Part shown: positions 1 through 7,063 of the stretch, in pieces
Layout of the letters: each line of letters starts with the position of its first letter
How positions within the stretch are numbered: the first letter of the stretch is position 1
Assembly: GCA_023230795.1 (NCBI GenBank)
Contig: JALNWR010000048.1
Location: forward strand, 1 to 14,372
Length of the DNA stretch: 14,372 bases
Reading direction: 5' to 3'
DNA from: Candidatus Cloacimonadota bacterium
Lineage (GTDB): Bacteria; Cloacimonadota; Cloacimonadia; Cloacimonadales; Cloacimonadaceae
Position numbers and translations under genes: made by a program
Notes under the pieces: model-generated
Told to the model about the DNA's origin: nothing
Databases searched by the model: none
The model's input: the letters and a program-made list of their open reading frames with translations, nothing else

Positions 1-386
1 TAAAAGATATTCAACAGATTACCGGGAGAAAGCCTTTGATCACAAAGGCCCGCAAATCCATATCTAACTTTAAATTGCGCGAAGGCATGCCGATAGGCTG
101 TAAAGTGACCCTGCGTGGTGAAGTGATGTATGAATTTTACGATCGCCTCATCTCGATCACGATTCCCAGAATTCGCGACTTTCGTGGGATCAAAACGAGC
201 TCCTTTGATGGCAGAGGGAATTTCTCCTTTGGCATCAAAGACCAGACCGTTTTCCCCGAGATCGAATATGACAAGGTGGATGCCGTCCGTGGGATGAACA
301 TCACCATCGTAACTACCGCTCACACGGACGAAGAATGCCATCAGCTTTTACGCGAACTCGGCATGCCGTTCACCAGAGCAGAATAA
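1..386 (+). CDS. rplE: Large ribosomal subunit protein uL5 (L5), 3' part
   Basis: The open frame is already running at the window edge (first full codon at 3) and ends in TAA at 384-386, so about 127 C-terminal residues of a normally ~180-residue protein are visible. The stretch TGRKPLITKARKSISNFKLREG followed by MPIGCKVTLRG is the classic L5 signature, and the RDFRGI segment and the C-terminal EECHQLLRELGMPF end also fit. L5 binds 5S rRNA and bridges the central protuberance of the 50S subunit to the 30S head. A frame starting at the TTG at 36 is only an internal codon, not the real start. It is followed 9 bp later by rpsN, as in other spc operons. Confidence 0.97.
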   Translation, partial: KDIQQITGRKPLITKARKSISNFKLREGMPIGCKVTLRGEVMYEFYDRLISITIPRIRDFRGIKTSSFDGRGNFSFGIKDQTVFPEIEYDKVDAVRGMNITIVTTAHTDEECHQLLRELGMPFTRAE

Positions 387-390
387 GGAG
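385..390 (+). promoter_or_regulatory. Ribosome binding site for rpsN (sets a GTG start)
   Basis: AAGGAG lies 5 bases before the GTG at 396. It overlaps the last two bases of the rplE stop codon, suggesting translational coupling. It supports GTG as initiator since no ATG begins the conserved MAKKSM end. Confidence 0.8.
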
Positions 391-395
391 ATATT

Positions 396-581
396 GTGGC
401 AAAAAAATCAATGATTGTCAAGCAACAAAGAACTCCCAAGTTCAAAGTACGCAAGTACAACCGTTGCAAGATTTGCGGACGCCCGCGCGCTTATATGCGT
501 CAATTTGGCATGTGCCGTCTTTGCTTCCGCAAGTATGCCTCCGCGGGGCAGATTCCCGGAATCACCAGAAGTAGCTGGTAA
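396..581 (+). CDS. rpsN: Small ribosomal subunit protein uS14, zinc-binding type
   Basis: The product is 61 residues, the usual length of the short zinc form of S14 (type Z); the long zinc-free form is near 100 residues. Four cysteines in two CxxC pairs (C24/C27 and C40/C43) form a zinc ribbon, and the end GQIPGITRSSW is canonical. S14 sits in the 30S head near S3 and S10. Translation starts at GTG, placed by an AAGGAG five bases upstream. It lies between rplE and rpsH, the standard spc order. Confidence 0.97.
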   Translation: MAKKSMIVKQQRTPKFKVRKYNRCKICGRPRAYMRQFGMCRLCFRKYASAGQIPGITRSSW

Positions 582-596
582 AACAAGGAGATATAA

Positions 597-1010
597 ATGA
601 GCGTATCTGATCCGATAGCTGATGCATTAACCAAGATCCGTAATGCATATCGTGCCGGACACTCGCAAGTGATAGTGAACCATAGCAAGATTATTGAAGC
701 TTTGGTGAGAATCCTTGCAGAGGAAAACTTTGTAAATAGTATTCAAATATTAGACAAAGATCCGGAGCATAAATTCAATTACAAGCGTATATTAGTAATC
801 CTGCGTTACACGAATGATGGACAAGCCGTGATGCAAGGATTGGTGAGAGTTTCTAAACCCGGAAGACGTGTTTACGTCAAAGCAGATAAATTGCCCAGCG
901 TGTATAACAACACCGGCTGCGCCCTTATATCCACCAGTTCTGGTGTGATGGTGGACCGCGATGCCCGTTTACAACACGTGGGAGGCGAATATATCTGCCG
1001 TATTTGGTAG
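597..1010 (+). CDS. rpsH: Small ribosomal subunit protein uS8
   Basis: The product is 137 residues and opens with SDPIADALTKIRNAYRAGH, the conserved N-terminal 16S rRNA-binding region. It ends with a version of the family signature, ISTSSGVMVDRDAR then VGGEYICRIW. S8 binds helix 21 of 16S rRNA in the 30S platform. In E. coli it also represses spc mRNA translation; whether that occurs here cannot be seen. The ATG is preceded by AAGGAGATATAA. The segment before the signature reads VYNNTGCALI, where most homologues have a glycine-rich LNGLGIAI-type stretch, a mild divergence. Confidence 0.97.
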   Translation: MSVSDPIADALTKIRNAYRAGHSQVIVNHSKIIEALVRILAEENFVNSIQILDKDPEHKFNYKRILVILRYTNDGQAVMQGLVRVSKPGRRVYVKADKLPSVYNNTGCALISTSSGVMVDRDARLQHVGGEYICRIW

Positions 1011-1019
1011 GAGGAAAGA

Positions 1020-1589
1020 ATGTCCCGCATAGGAAAAGCACCTATCAAAATCAGCTCCGATCTTAATGTAACAATAGCCGACCAGATCATTACAGTCAAA
1101 GGCAAGCTGGGTGAGCTTAGCTACACCCTGATGCCCGGCATGAGTCTTCAGATGGAAGATGGCGTGTTGAACGTCCTTCGTGCCGATGACAGCAAAGATC
1201 AGCGTGCAGTCCATGGTCTTACGCGTGCTTTGATCCAGAATATGGTCACCGGTGTGACAGAAGGTTACAAAAAGACCTTACATATCTTTGGCACCGGTTA
1301 CAGTTCCGAGAAAATTGGTCCCTGGCTCAGACTCACTCTGGGCTACTCACATGATATTATGCTGCGCATCCCCGAGGGCCTGAAAGTGGAGTCTGAAGCG
1401 GTTCCGCGCTCCAAGGGCGGCCGCAGTGACTTTACCAGTATTATTACCGTGGAAGGAATAGACAAACAGATGGTCGGCCAGTTTGCCGCTGAAATTCGCT
1501 TTTGCCGTCCTCCGGAAAATTACAAGGGTAAGGGAATCCGTTATCATGACGAATACGTTGCCATCAAAGCCGGTAAAGCCGGAGCTTAA
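1020..1589 (+). CDS. rplF: Large ribosomal subunit protein uL6
   Basis: The product is 189 residues, about ten longer than typical L6. The N-terminal MSRIGKAPIKI, the middle HGLTRALIQNMVTGVTEGY and the C-terminal signature RPPENYKGKGIRYHDEYV (164-180) identify it. L6 is two copies of an RNA-binding fold and sits by the GTPase-associated centre and sarcin-ricin loop. The extra length lies at about residues 124-137 (SEAVPRSKGGRS), between the EGLKVE strand and the ITVEGIDKQ helix start, in domain 2. An AGGAGG-like site directly precedes the ATG. Confidence 0.97.
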   Translation: MSRIGKAPIKISSDLNVTIADQIITVKGKLGELSYTLMPGMSLQMEDGVLNVLRADDSKDQRAVHGLTRALIQNMVTGVTEGYKKTLHIFGTGYSSEKIGPWLRLTLGYSHDIMLRIPEGLKVESEAVPRSKGGRSDFTSIITVEGIDKQMVGQFAAEIRFCRPPENYKGKGIRYHDEYVAIKAGKAGA

Positions 1590-1604
1590 TAAGAGGTAAT
1601 GAAA

Positions 1605-1976
1605 ATGATAAAATCGATTACAAAGATAAAAAATGATTTACGCAAGCGCCGCCGTGCTGCAATCCGCAAACACCTTTCCGGTAGCAGCGAGCGTCCCCGC
1701 CTTGCCGTTTTTCGTTCAAATAAGAACATTTATGCGCAGATCATCGATGACAGCAAGGGTATTACCTTGGCCTCGATGTCTTCCAAAGCCAAAGATTTTG
1801 CACCAGGAGAAGCCAAGACCAAGACAGAGATCAGTCACGAAGTTGGCCTCATGCTGGGTAAGAAGGCCTTGGAAGCCGGAATCCAAGCCGTCGCCTTCGA
1901 CCGTGCCGGATACAAATATCATGGCAGAGTGAAAGCTCTGGCTGAAGGTGCCCGCAAAGCCGGGCTCGATTTCTAA
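1605..1976 (+). CDS. rplR: Large ribosomal subunit protein uL18
   Basis: L18 binds 5S rRNA with L5 in the central protuberance. The product is about 123 residues. It contains a basic N-terminus (KNDLRKRRRAAIRKHL), the core SERPRLAVFRSNKNIYAQIIDD, and the C-terminal FDRAGYKYHGRVKALAEGARKAGLDF, all diagnostic. Two in-frame ATGs exist, at 1599 and 1605. The only Shine-Dalgarno (GAGG at 1593-1596) is 2 bases from the first and 8 from the second, so I prefer 1605; the difference is two residues. It lies between rplF and rpsE as expected. Confidence 0.96.
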   Translation: MIKSITKIKNDLRKRRRAAIRKHLSGSSERPRLAVFRSNKNIYAQIIDDSKGITLASMSSKAKDFAPGEAKTKTEISHEVGLMLGKKALEAGIQAVAFDRAGYKYHGRVKALAEGARKAGLDF

Positions 1977-1980
1977 GAAT

Positions 1981-1986
1981 AGGAGG
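1981..1986 (+). promoter_or_regulatory. Ribosome binding site for rpsE (sets a TTG start)
   Basis: A perfect AGGAGG lies 5 bases before the TTG at 1992. No ATG occurs near the conserved start of S5, so the site fixes TTG as initiator. Confidence 0.8.
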
Positions 1987-1991
1987 ATAGC

Positions 1992-2534
1992 TTGAATTAT
2001 CAACACAGACAAAACCCCGAAGAAGAAAGACTGGTAGAAAAAATCATCGATACCAAGCGCGTGTCTAAAGTGGTAAAAGGTGGACGTAACTTCTCCTTCA
2101 CCGCCATAGTAGTGGTGGGAGACAAAGAAGGCAACGTCGGCGTGGGCAATGGTAAAGCAAATGAGATCGTGGATGCGATCCGCAAAGCCAAAGAAAGAGC
2201 CGTGAAAAACATGTTTCACGTGCCGATAGTAAAAGGCACCGTGCCTCATGAGATCGTAGCCCGTTTTGGCGCCAGCCGTGTGATGATCAAACCGGCATCC
2301 CCCGGAACCGGAGTTATCGCCGGAGGTACCACTCGCGCCATCTTTGAAGCTGCCGGCATCGAAAATATTCTCTGCAAGTCCCTGGGGTCAAACACCCCTA
2401 CAAACGTGGTGAAAGCTACCATTCATGGACTCAAATCCATGCGCACCATCGCGGATGTAGCCCGTCTGCGCAACAAGAGTATAGCTCAGCTTACGGGACG
2501 AGAGCCAAAAGAGGATAAGAATGAAGAAGCTTAA
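1992..2534 (+). CDS. rpsE: Small ribosomal subunit protein uS5
   Basis: The product is 180 residues, slightly longer than E. coli S5 (~166). The family signature VSKVVKGGRNFSFTAIVVVGD is at about residues 24-44. The second domain shows GASRVMIKPASPGTGVIAGG then TTRAIFEAAGIENILCKSLGS and NVVKATIHGL. S5 lies at the mRNA entry tunnel and contributes to decoding accuracy. The start is TTG, fixed by an AGGAGG five bases upstream. The gene overlaps rpmD by 14 bp, implying translational coupling. The C-terminus is short and acidic (KEDKNEEA). Confidence 0.97.
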   Translation: MNYQHRQNPEEERLVEKIIDTKRVSKVVKGGRNFSFTAIVVVGDKEGNVGVGNGKANEIVDAIRKAKERAVKNMFHVPIVKGTVPHEIVARFGASRVMIKPASPGTGVIAGGTTRAIFEAAGIENILCKSLGSNTPTNVVKATIHGLKSMRTIADVARLRNKSIAQLTGREPKEDKNEEA

Positions 2535-2709
2535 AGTCACTCTCACACGCAGCACTATAAATCGTATAGAATCCCACAAACGGATTGTCCGCTCTTTGGG
2601 TCTGAGAAAGCTGAATAGCAGCCGAATCCACGATGACAATCCAGTAATCCGTGGTATGATCAATAAGGTATCATATCTGCTAAAAGTAGAAGAACTGCAG
2701 GGAGAATAA
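2521..2709 (+). CDS. rpmD: Large ribosomal subunit protein uL30
   Basis: The product is 62 residues, the usual bacterial L30 length. The family pattern is visible in LKVTLTRSTINRIESHKRIVRSLGLRKLNS followed by the NPVIRGMINKVSYLLKVEE end. L30 is a small peripheral 50S protein that is often lost in reduced genomes. Its ATG lies 14 bp inside rpsE in another frame. An AGAGGAT in the rpsE coding region serves as the binding site, so translation of the two is probably coupled. Confidence 0.96.
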   Translation: MKKLKVTLTRSTINRIESHKRIVRSLGLRKLNSSRIHDDNPVIRGMINKVSYLLKVEELQGE

Positions 2710-2711
2710 GC

Positions 2712-3167
2712 ATGTTGACACTGAATAATCTCGGTAAACCTGCTGGAAGAAAGAACAAAAAGCGCCTTGGTAAAGGCCAGGGTTCGGGCTGGGGAACACA
2801 GGCCGGACGCGGTCACAAGGGAAAGAAATCCCGTTCCGGTGGAAACGTTCCTGCTTCCTTTGAGGGCGGTCAGATGCCCATACACCGTCGTCTGCCCAAG
2901 CGCGGGTTTAAGAATATCCACCGCGTAGAATATCGCATTTTCAATCTCGCTGTCTTGCAGGGATTGGATGAAAAAGAATATGACATTATCAAGCTCGAAA
3001 GCATGGGTTTGATCCCTTCCAAGGGTCAAAAAGCCAAAGCTCCGGTCAAAGTACTTGCCGGAACTACGGAAGAATTCACCAAAGCCGTTCACATAAAGGC
3101 AAACGCCTTTTCTAAAAGCGCCAAAGCGCTGATCGAAAAGAACGGCGGTAAGGCGGAGGTAGTTTAG
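2712..3167 (+). CDS. rplO: Large ribosomal subunit protein uL15
   Basis: The product is 151 residues. The N-terminal 65 residues are the long basic, glycine-rich extension that threads into 23S rRNA: KKRLGKGQGSGWGTQAGRGH then KGKKSRSGG, then FEGGQMPIHRRLPKRGF. The C-terminal half is the globular domain ending in LIEKNGGKAEVV. L15 assembles late in the 50S subunit. It starts 2 bp after rpmD and its stop is one base before the secY start, placing it in the conserved rpmD-rplO-secY order. Confidence 0.97.
   Translation: MLTLNNLGKPAGRKNKKRLGKGQGSGWGTQAGRGHKGKKSRSGGNVPASFEGGQMPIHRRLPKRGFKNIHRVEYRIFNLAVLQGLDEKEYDIIKLESMGLIPSKGQKAKAPVKVLAGTTEEFTKAVHIKANAFSKSAKALIEKNGGKAEVV
3155..3160 (+). promoter_or_regulatory. 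Ribosome binding site for secY (sets a TTG start)
   Basis: GGAGGT inside the last codons of rplO lies 8 bases before the TTG at 3169. The next in-frame ATG, encoding M8, has no comparable site and would cut into the N-terminal segment MLKTVTNMFRIPDL. Confidence 0.75.
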
Positions 3168-3168
3168 T

Positions 3169-4482
3169 TTGCTTAAAACAGTAACAAACATGTTCCGGAT
3201 TCCGGACCTGAAGAAAAAGATCCTGTTCACAGCGCTATTTCTGGTTCTGTACCGGATGGGCAGTTTCGTGCCCATTCCCGGTGTAGATGCTGGCGCTTTG
3301 CGGGCTTTCTTTGAAGGCGCCAAAGAGGGGGGAAATACCCTGTTTGGTCTGCTTGATCTCTTCGTGGGCGGGAATTTTGAACGTGCTTCGGTATTTGCCC
3401 TGGGAATTATGCCCTACATTACTGCCTCGATCGTGATTCAGCTTCTGGGCAGCATAGTTCCTTATTTTGAAAAGCTTCGTAAAGAAGGTGCGGAAGGCCA
3501 AAAAAAGCTGAATCAGATCACCCGTTATGGAACCGTGGGATTGGCTGCTTTCAATGCTATTACTATCACTATATGGCTTAGCAATCTTTCCGGAGGAGTG
3601 GTTGCCGCTCCTGGAGTTCTATTTCATTTTACCGGAATAATCACCCTGATTACGGGTACTATGATAGTGATGTGGCTGGGTGAACAGATCACCGAGCATG
3701 GCATCGGCAATGGTATCTCTTTGATCATCTTTGCCGGGATCATCGCCCGTTATCCGGAAGGCTTTATCCGCATGTTCCAAAAGGTCGCTGCCGAGCCCAC
3801 CTATGCCTGGAAGGCTGTATTTGCCATCCTGCTGATGGTGGCGGTTACCGCTGCGGTGATCTTTGTTACAGAAGGCACGCGCAAGATTCCGGTACAATAT
3901 GCAAAACGCATAGTTGGCCGTAAAGTGTATGGCGGACAGAGCACTTACATCCCCTTGCGGGTAAATACCGCTGGTGTGATTCCCATTATATTTGCTCAAA
4001 GCGTATTGATGTTTCCAGCTACCATCGCGGCGTTTTTTGGTACTGGCGGCGGCTTTTGGGTAACTCTTCAGCGCTGGTTATCTCCCGGAGCAGCGCTATA
4101 TACAGTGTTATATGTAACCCTGATTATCTTCTTTGCCTATTTTTACACGGCCATAGTACTGAACCCCACTGAGATGGCTGAAAACATGGTGAAGTATGGT
4201 GGTCACATTCCGGGTAAAAAACCGGGGAAGAAGACGGCTGAGTATATCAATAAAGTACTTACCCGCATCACTCTGCCCGGTGCAATATTCTTCGCTTTCG
4301 TGGCACTTTTGCCCGAAATCATGAGCCACCGTTTTGATCTGCCGTTCTATTTTGGTGGAACCGGTCTGATCATCGTGGTAGGTGTGGCGTTGGATACTTT
4401 GCAGCAGATTGAGTCTCACCTGGTAATGCGTCATTATGACGGATTCATGAAGAAAGGTAAGCTTCGCGGACGTAGCAGATAA
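3169..4482 (+). CDS. secY: Protein translocase subunit SecY
   Basis: SecY is the channel subunit of the SecYEG translocon in the inner membrane. The product is 437 residues, typical for the family. The N-terminal cytosolic helix (FRIPDLKKKILFTALFLVLYR) is followed by the plug/TM2 region (GALRAFF...GGNFERASVFALGIMPYITASIVIQLL). The family signatures are GEQITEHGIGNGISLII at 171-187 and RVNTAGVIPIIFAQS at 264-278. Between them are the cytosolic loop RKIPVQYAKR at 238-247 and later the loop NMVKYGGHIPGKKPGKKT, both used to dock SecA and ribosomes. About ten membrane segments are apparent. It starts at TTG right after rplO. The usual next gene, adk, is absent and map follows after one base. Confidence 0.98.
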   Translation: MLKTVTNMFRIPDLKKKILFTALFLVLYRMGSFVPIPGVDAGALRAFFEGAKEGGNTLFGLLDLFVGGNFERASVFALGIMPYITASIVIQLLGSIVPYFEKLRKEGAEGQKKLNQITRYGTVGLAAFNAITITIWLSNLSGGVVAAPGVLFHFTGIITLITGTMIVMWLGEQITEHGIGNGISLIIFAGIIARYPEGFIRMFQKVAAEPTYAWKAVFAILLMVAVTAAVIFVTEGTRKIPVQYAKRIVGRKVYGGQSTYIPLRVNTAGVIPIIFAQSVLMFPATIAAFFGTGGGFWVTLQRWLSPGAALYTVLYVTLIIFFAYFYTAIVLNPTEMAENMVKYGGHIPGKKPGKKTAEYINKVLTRITLPGAIFFAFVALLPEIMSHRFDLPFYFGGTGLIIVVGVALDTLQQIESHLVMRHYDGFMKKGKLRGRSR

Positions 4483-4483
4483 C

Positions 4484-5242
4484 ATGATCTATCTAAAATC
4501 GCCCTCTGAAATTACCAAGATTCGCAAAGCGAGCCAGGTTATCGGTGAGCTATTGGATGCAATATCGGCAATGATATCCCCCGGGGTTTCTACCTGGGAA
4601 CTGGATAAATATGCCGAGAGCTTCATCCACGAACGTGGCGGCAAACCCGCCTTCAAGGGATACAAGATTGCCGGGCTGAAACCCTTTCCCGGAACTCTGT
4701 GTACATCGCCAAACAGCTGCATTGTGCATGGTATCCCTTCCAAAAAAGTAATACTGAAAGAGGGTGATATCATCGGCATTGATGTCGGTGTAATCAAAGA
4801 CGGATTTTATGGAGACGCAGCACGTACCTACGCTGTGGGACAGATCAGTGCAGAGGCAAGCAGATTGATGGAAGCCACCCGCACTGCCCTATTTAAGGGA
4901 ATCCAGGCTGCGGTAGATGGGGCCCGGGTGGGAGATATCTCCCATGCGATAGGCTCTTATATCGCCAGCCAGGGATACTATCCTGCGGATGACCTTACCG
5001 GCCATGGAGTGGGACGCATGCTGCATGAAGACCCGCAGATCCCAAATTCTGGCAAAGCGGGATACGGTCCGCGCTTGCGAGCTGGAATGACGCTGGCGAT
5101 CGAACCTATGGTAAATATCGGCACAAACCGTGTCATTGAAAAGGGCTGGGAGTTCTTTGCTGCAGATGGCAGTTTATCTGCGCACTACGAACACAGCATC
5201 CTGGTGACCGATGCCGAAGCAGAGATACTTACAAAAGCGTAA
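4484..5242 (+). CDS. map: Methionine aminopeptidase, type I
   Basis: This enzyme removes the initiator methionine from nascent cytosolic proteins. The product is 252 residues, the usual type Ia length. All five metal ligands are in place: D100 (GIDVGV), D111 (GDAART), H174 (TGHGVGR), E207 (AIEPMV) and E236 (YEHSIL). H82 in VHGIPS matches the catalytic histidine equivalent to E. coli H79. No long N-terminal SH3/zinc extension is present. The ATG follows the secY stop by one base and has no good Shine-Dalgarno, so it is probably translationally coupled. Placement between secY and infA is common in bacteria. Confidence 0.97.
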   Translation: MIYLKSPSEITKIRKASQVIGELLDAISAMISPGVSTWELDKYAESFIHERGGKPAFKGYKIAGLKPFPGTLCTSPNSCIVHGIPSKKVILKEGDIIGIDVGVIKDGFYGDAARTYAVGQISAEASRLMEATRTALFKGIQAAVDGARVGDISHAIGSYIASQGYYPADDLTGHGVGRMLHEDPQIPNSGKAGYGPRLRAGMTLAIEPMVNIGTNRVIEKGWEFFAADGSLSAHYEHSILVTDAEAEILTKA

Positions 5243-5256
5243 GGGAAGGATGATTC

Positions 5257-5475
5257 ATGAGTAAATCTGGCGTGATCGAAGTGGAAGGCGTAGTTACTGA
5301 AGCCCTTCCAAATACTACTTTTCGCGTTGAACTGGAAAATGGCCACGAGATATTGGCGCATTCCTCCGGTAAAATGCGTATGCACTATATTAGAATCCTG
5401 CCGGGAGACAAGGTTAAGGTGGAGCTATCTCCATACGACCTCACCCGCGGCAGAATTACTTACCGATATAAATAA
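5257..5475 (+). CDS. infA: Translation initiation factor IF-1
   Basis: The product is 72 residues, the exact usual length, forming a single OB/S1-like domain. The family pattern is clear: SGVIEVEGVVTEALPNTTFRV, ELENGHEILAHSSGKMR, then GDKVKVELSPYDLTRGRITYR. IF-1 occupies the 30S A site during initiation and assists IF-2 and IF-3. An AAGGA site precedes the ATG by several bases. It sits in the typical map-infA-rpmJ arrangement that joins the spc and alpha operons. Confidence 0.97.
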   Translation: MSKSGVIEVEGVVTEALPNTTFRVELENGHEILAHSSGKMRMHYIRILPGDKVKVELSPYDLTRGRITYRYK

Positions 5476-5516
5476 GAGAATTGCCATCCTGATACAGGAA
5501 AAGCAAGGAGATAACA

Positions 5517-5633
5517 ATGAAAGTCAAAGCATCAGTTAAGATAATCTGCAAAGACTGCAGAATTATAAAGCGCCACGGCGTTATTCGAGTTATCTGCAGC
5601 TCAAACCCTAAACACAAACAGAGACAGGGTTAA
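5517..5633 (+). CDS. rpmJ: Large ribosomal subunit protein bL36, zinc form
   Basis: This is a 38-residue ORF. The start ATG at 5517 follows an AAGGAG five bases upstream and the TAA is at 5631-5633. The sequence begins MKVKASVKIICKDC and ends SSNPKHKQRQG, the standard L36 layout. The zinc ligands C11, C14, C27 and H33 are all present, so this is the C+ (zinc-binding) form. L36 is a small 50S protein that stabilises 23S rRNA packing. It lies between infA and rpsM, 15 bp before the latter. Confidence 0.96.
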   Translation: MKVKASVKIICKDCRIIKRHGVIRVICSSNPKHKQRQG

Positions 5634-5635
5634 CG

Positions 5636-5643
5636 AAGGAGGA
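5636..5643 (+). promoter_or_regulatory. Ribosome binding site for rpsM (sets a TTG start)
   Basis: AAGGAGGA lies 5 bases before the TTG at 5649. There is no ATG nearby, and S13 proteins begin (M)A-HIAG-like, which fits exactly. Confidence 0.8.
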
Positions 5644-5648
5644 CCAAC

Positions 5649-6017
5649 TTGGCACATATTGCAGGTATTGAAATTCCAAGGACGAAGCGACTCTTTATTG
5701 GTCTTACCTATATCTATGGTATCGGCAGAAGCCGCGCCATTCAGATATGCGAAAGCGCTAATATCGACTATCAGAAGAAAGTCGCTGATCTTACCTTAGA
5801 TGAAGAGAAAGTACTGCGCGAGATCATTCAAAATGACTACATCGTGGAAGGTACATTGAGAACCCAGATTGCCATGAACATCAAAAGGCTCATGGAAATT
5901 GGCAGCTATCGCGGAATGCGTCACAAACGCGGCTTGCCCGTGCGTGGACAGAGGACTCATACCAATGCCCGTACCCGCAAAGGCCGGCGTTCCAGCGCCA
6001 TTAAGAAAAAGAAATAG
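5649..6017 (+). CDS. rpsM: Small ribosomal subunit protein uS13
   Basis: The product is 122 residues. It begins AHIAGIEIPRTKRLFIGLTYIYGIG, the canonical S13 start, and ends with RGMRHKRGLPVRGQRTHTNA then RTRKGRR and a lysine tail. S13 sits in the 30S head, contacts the P-site tRNA with its tail and forms inter-subunit bridges with L5. TTG is the start codon, dictated by a near-perfect Shine-Dalgarno. It is the first gene of the alpha-operon block (rpsM-rpsK-rpsD-rpoA-rplQ). Confidence 0.97.
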   Translation: MAHIAGIEIPRTKRLFIGLTYIYGIGRSRAIQICESANIDYQKKVADLTLDEEKVLREIIQNDYIVEGTLRTQIAMNIKRLMEIGSYRGMRHKRGLPVRGQRTHTNARTRKGRRSSAIKKKK

Positions 6018-6028
6018 GAGCATGAGTC

Positions 6029-6418
6029 ATGGCTAGAAAAACTAGAGTAAAGAAAAAACGCGTACGCCTCTCCACTGATGAAGGATTGGTCTTCGTGCAC
6101 TCCAGCTTCAATAATACGATTATCTCGCTTACGGATCGCTCCGGCAACGTTTTGGCCTGGAGTTCCGGAGGCAAGATCGGATACAAAGGATCCCGTAAAA
6201 GCACTCCTTTTGCCGCACAGATGGCCGCTACAGAAGTAGCTAAAATCGGCATGGAAATGGGTATCCAAAAAGTTGGCGTGATCGTGAAAGGTCCCGGAGG
6301 AGGAAGAGAATCTTCCATCCGTGCCATCAATGCAGCCGGCATCAAAGTAACCATGATCAAGGACGAGACCCCCATTCCACACAATGGCTGCCGTCCGCCC
6401 AAAACCAGAAGGATATAA
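6029..6418 (+). CDS. rpsK: Small ribosomal subunit protein uS11
   Basis: The product is 129 residues, the normal length. Diagnostic stretches are GLVFVHSSFNNTIISLTDRSGN, SSGGKIGYKGSRKSTPFAAQMA, VIVKGPGGGRESSIRA, and the strictly conserved C-terminus HNGCRPPKTRRI. S11 forms part of the 30S platform and lines the mRNA path near the E site. A TAGGAGC site precedes it. It lies 11 bp after rpsM and 9 bp before rpsD. Confidence 0.98.
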   Translation: MARKTRVKKKRVRLSTDEGLVFVHSSFNNTIISLTDRSGNVLAWSSGGKIGYKGSRKSTPFAAQMAATEVAKIGMEMGIQKVGVIVKGPGGGRESSIRAINAAGIKVTMIKDETPIPHNGCRPPKTRRI

Positions 6419-6427
6419 GGAGAAATC

Positions 6428-7045
6428 ATGGCTAAATATACCGGACCCAAAGCAAAACTATGCCGAAGATTTGGTGAAAACATCTTTGGCACCAATAAAT
6501 ACGACCGTATCCTAGGCAAACGTAAATACCCCTCAGGACAGCATGGAAGCAGGATGCGTCGCAAAATCTCAGACTACGGCATGCACCTGAAAGAAAAACA
6601 AAAATTGCGCCTCACCTATTGCCTTATGGAAAAGCAATTTAAGAATTACTTCGTCAAAGCCAATAAGGCCGGTGGAGTAACTGGTGATATTCTCTTGCAA
6701 TTCCTCGAACGCAGGCTGGATAACGTAGTTTACCGCCTGGGCTTTGCCACCACCCGCATGCAGGCCCGTCAGTTTGTAAATCACGGCCATTTTATGGTCA
6801 ATGGCAAGAAAGTAAATATCCCCTCTTTCCTTTGCAAAGAAGGCGATATCATCGAAGTGCGCCCCAAATCCCGCGGGATGAAGTTCATCGTGGACGCACT
6901 TGACAGCTCTGAAAGCACCTCACCTTATGGCTGGTTAACTATAGATAAAGAGAATATGCGCGGCAGCTTTGATAGCATTCCCGCCGCAAGTGAGATTCCG
7001 GTCACGGCAGACCTGCGTCTCATCGTCGAATTCTACTCCAAGTAA
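6428..7045 (+). CDS. rpsD: Small ribosomal subunit protein uS4
   Basis: The product is 205 residues, the standard length. The N-terminal domain has CRRFGENIFGT and KRKYPSGQHG. The S4 RNA-binding domain spans about residues 95-150: RRLDNVVYRLGFATTRMQAR, QFVNHGHFMVNGKKV, then GDIIEVR. It ends in LIVEFYSK. S4 is a primary 16S assembly protein at the mRNA entry site. Only one N-terminal cysteine (C12) is present, so the zinc cluster of some bacterial S4 proteins is absent, in contrast to the zinc forms of S14 and L36 in the same operon. Confidence 0.98.
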   Translation: MAKYTGPKAKLCRRFGENIFGTNKYDRILGKRKYPSGQHGSRMRRKISDYGMHLKEKQKLRLTYCLMEKQFKNYFVKANKAGGVTGDILLQFLERRLDNVVYRLGFATTRMQARQFVNHGHFMVNGKKVNIPSFLCKEGDIIEVRPKSRGMKFIVDALDSSESTSPYGWLTIDKENMRGSFDSIPAASEIPVTADLRLIVEFYSK

Positions 7046-7063
7046 CCCCCACAGGAGTTTGAT

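Noticed and set aside
1716..2249. 177-codon open frame on the - strand
   Set aside because: It is antisense to rplR and rpsE, is low in complexity, and has no recognisable motif.
2388..3323. 311-codon open frame on the - strand
   Set aside because: It lies fully antisense to rpsE, rpmD, rplO and the start of secY, all certain genes; the translation resembles no family and is a shadow of their codon bias.
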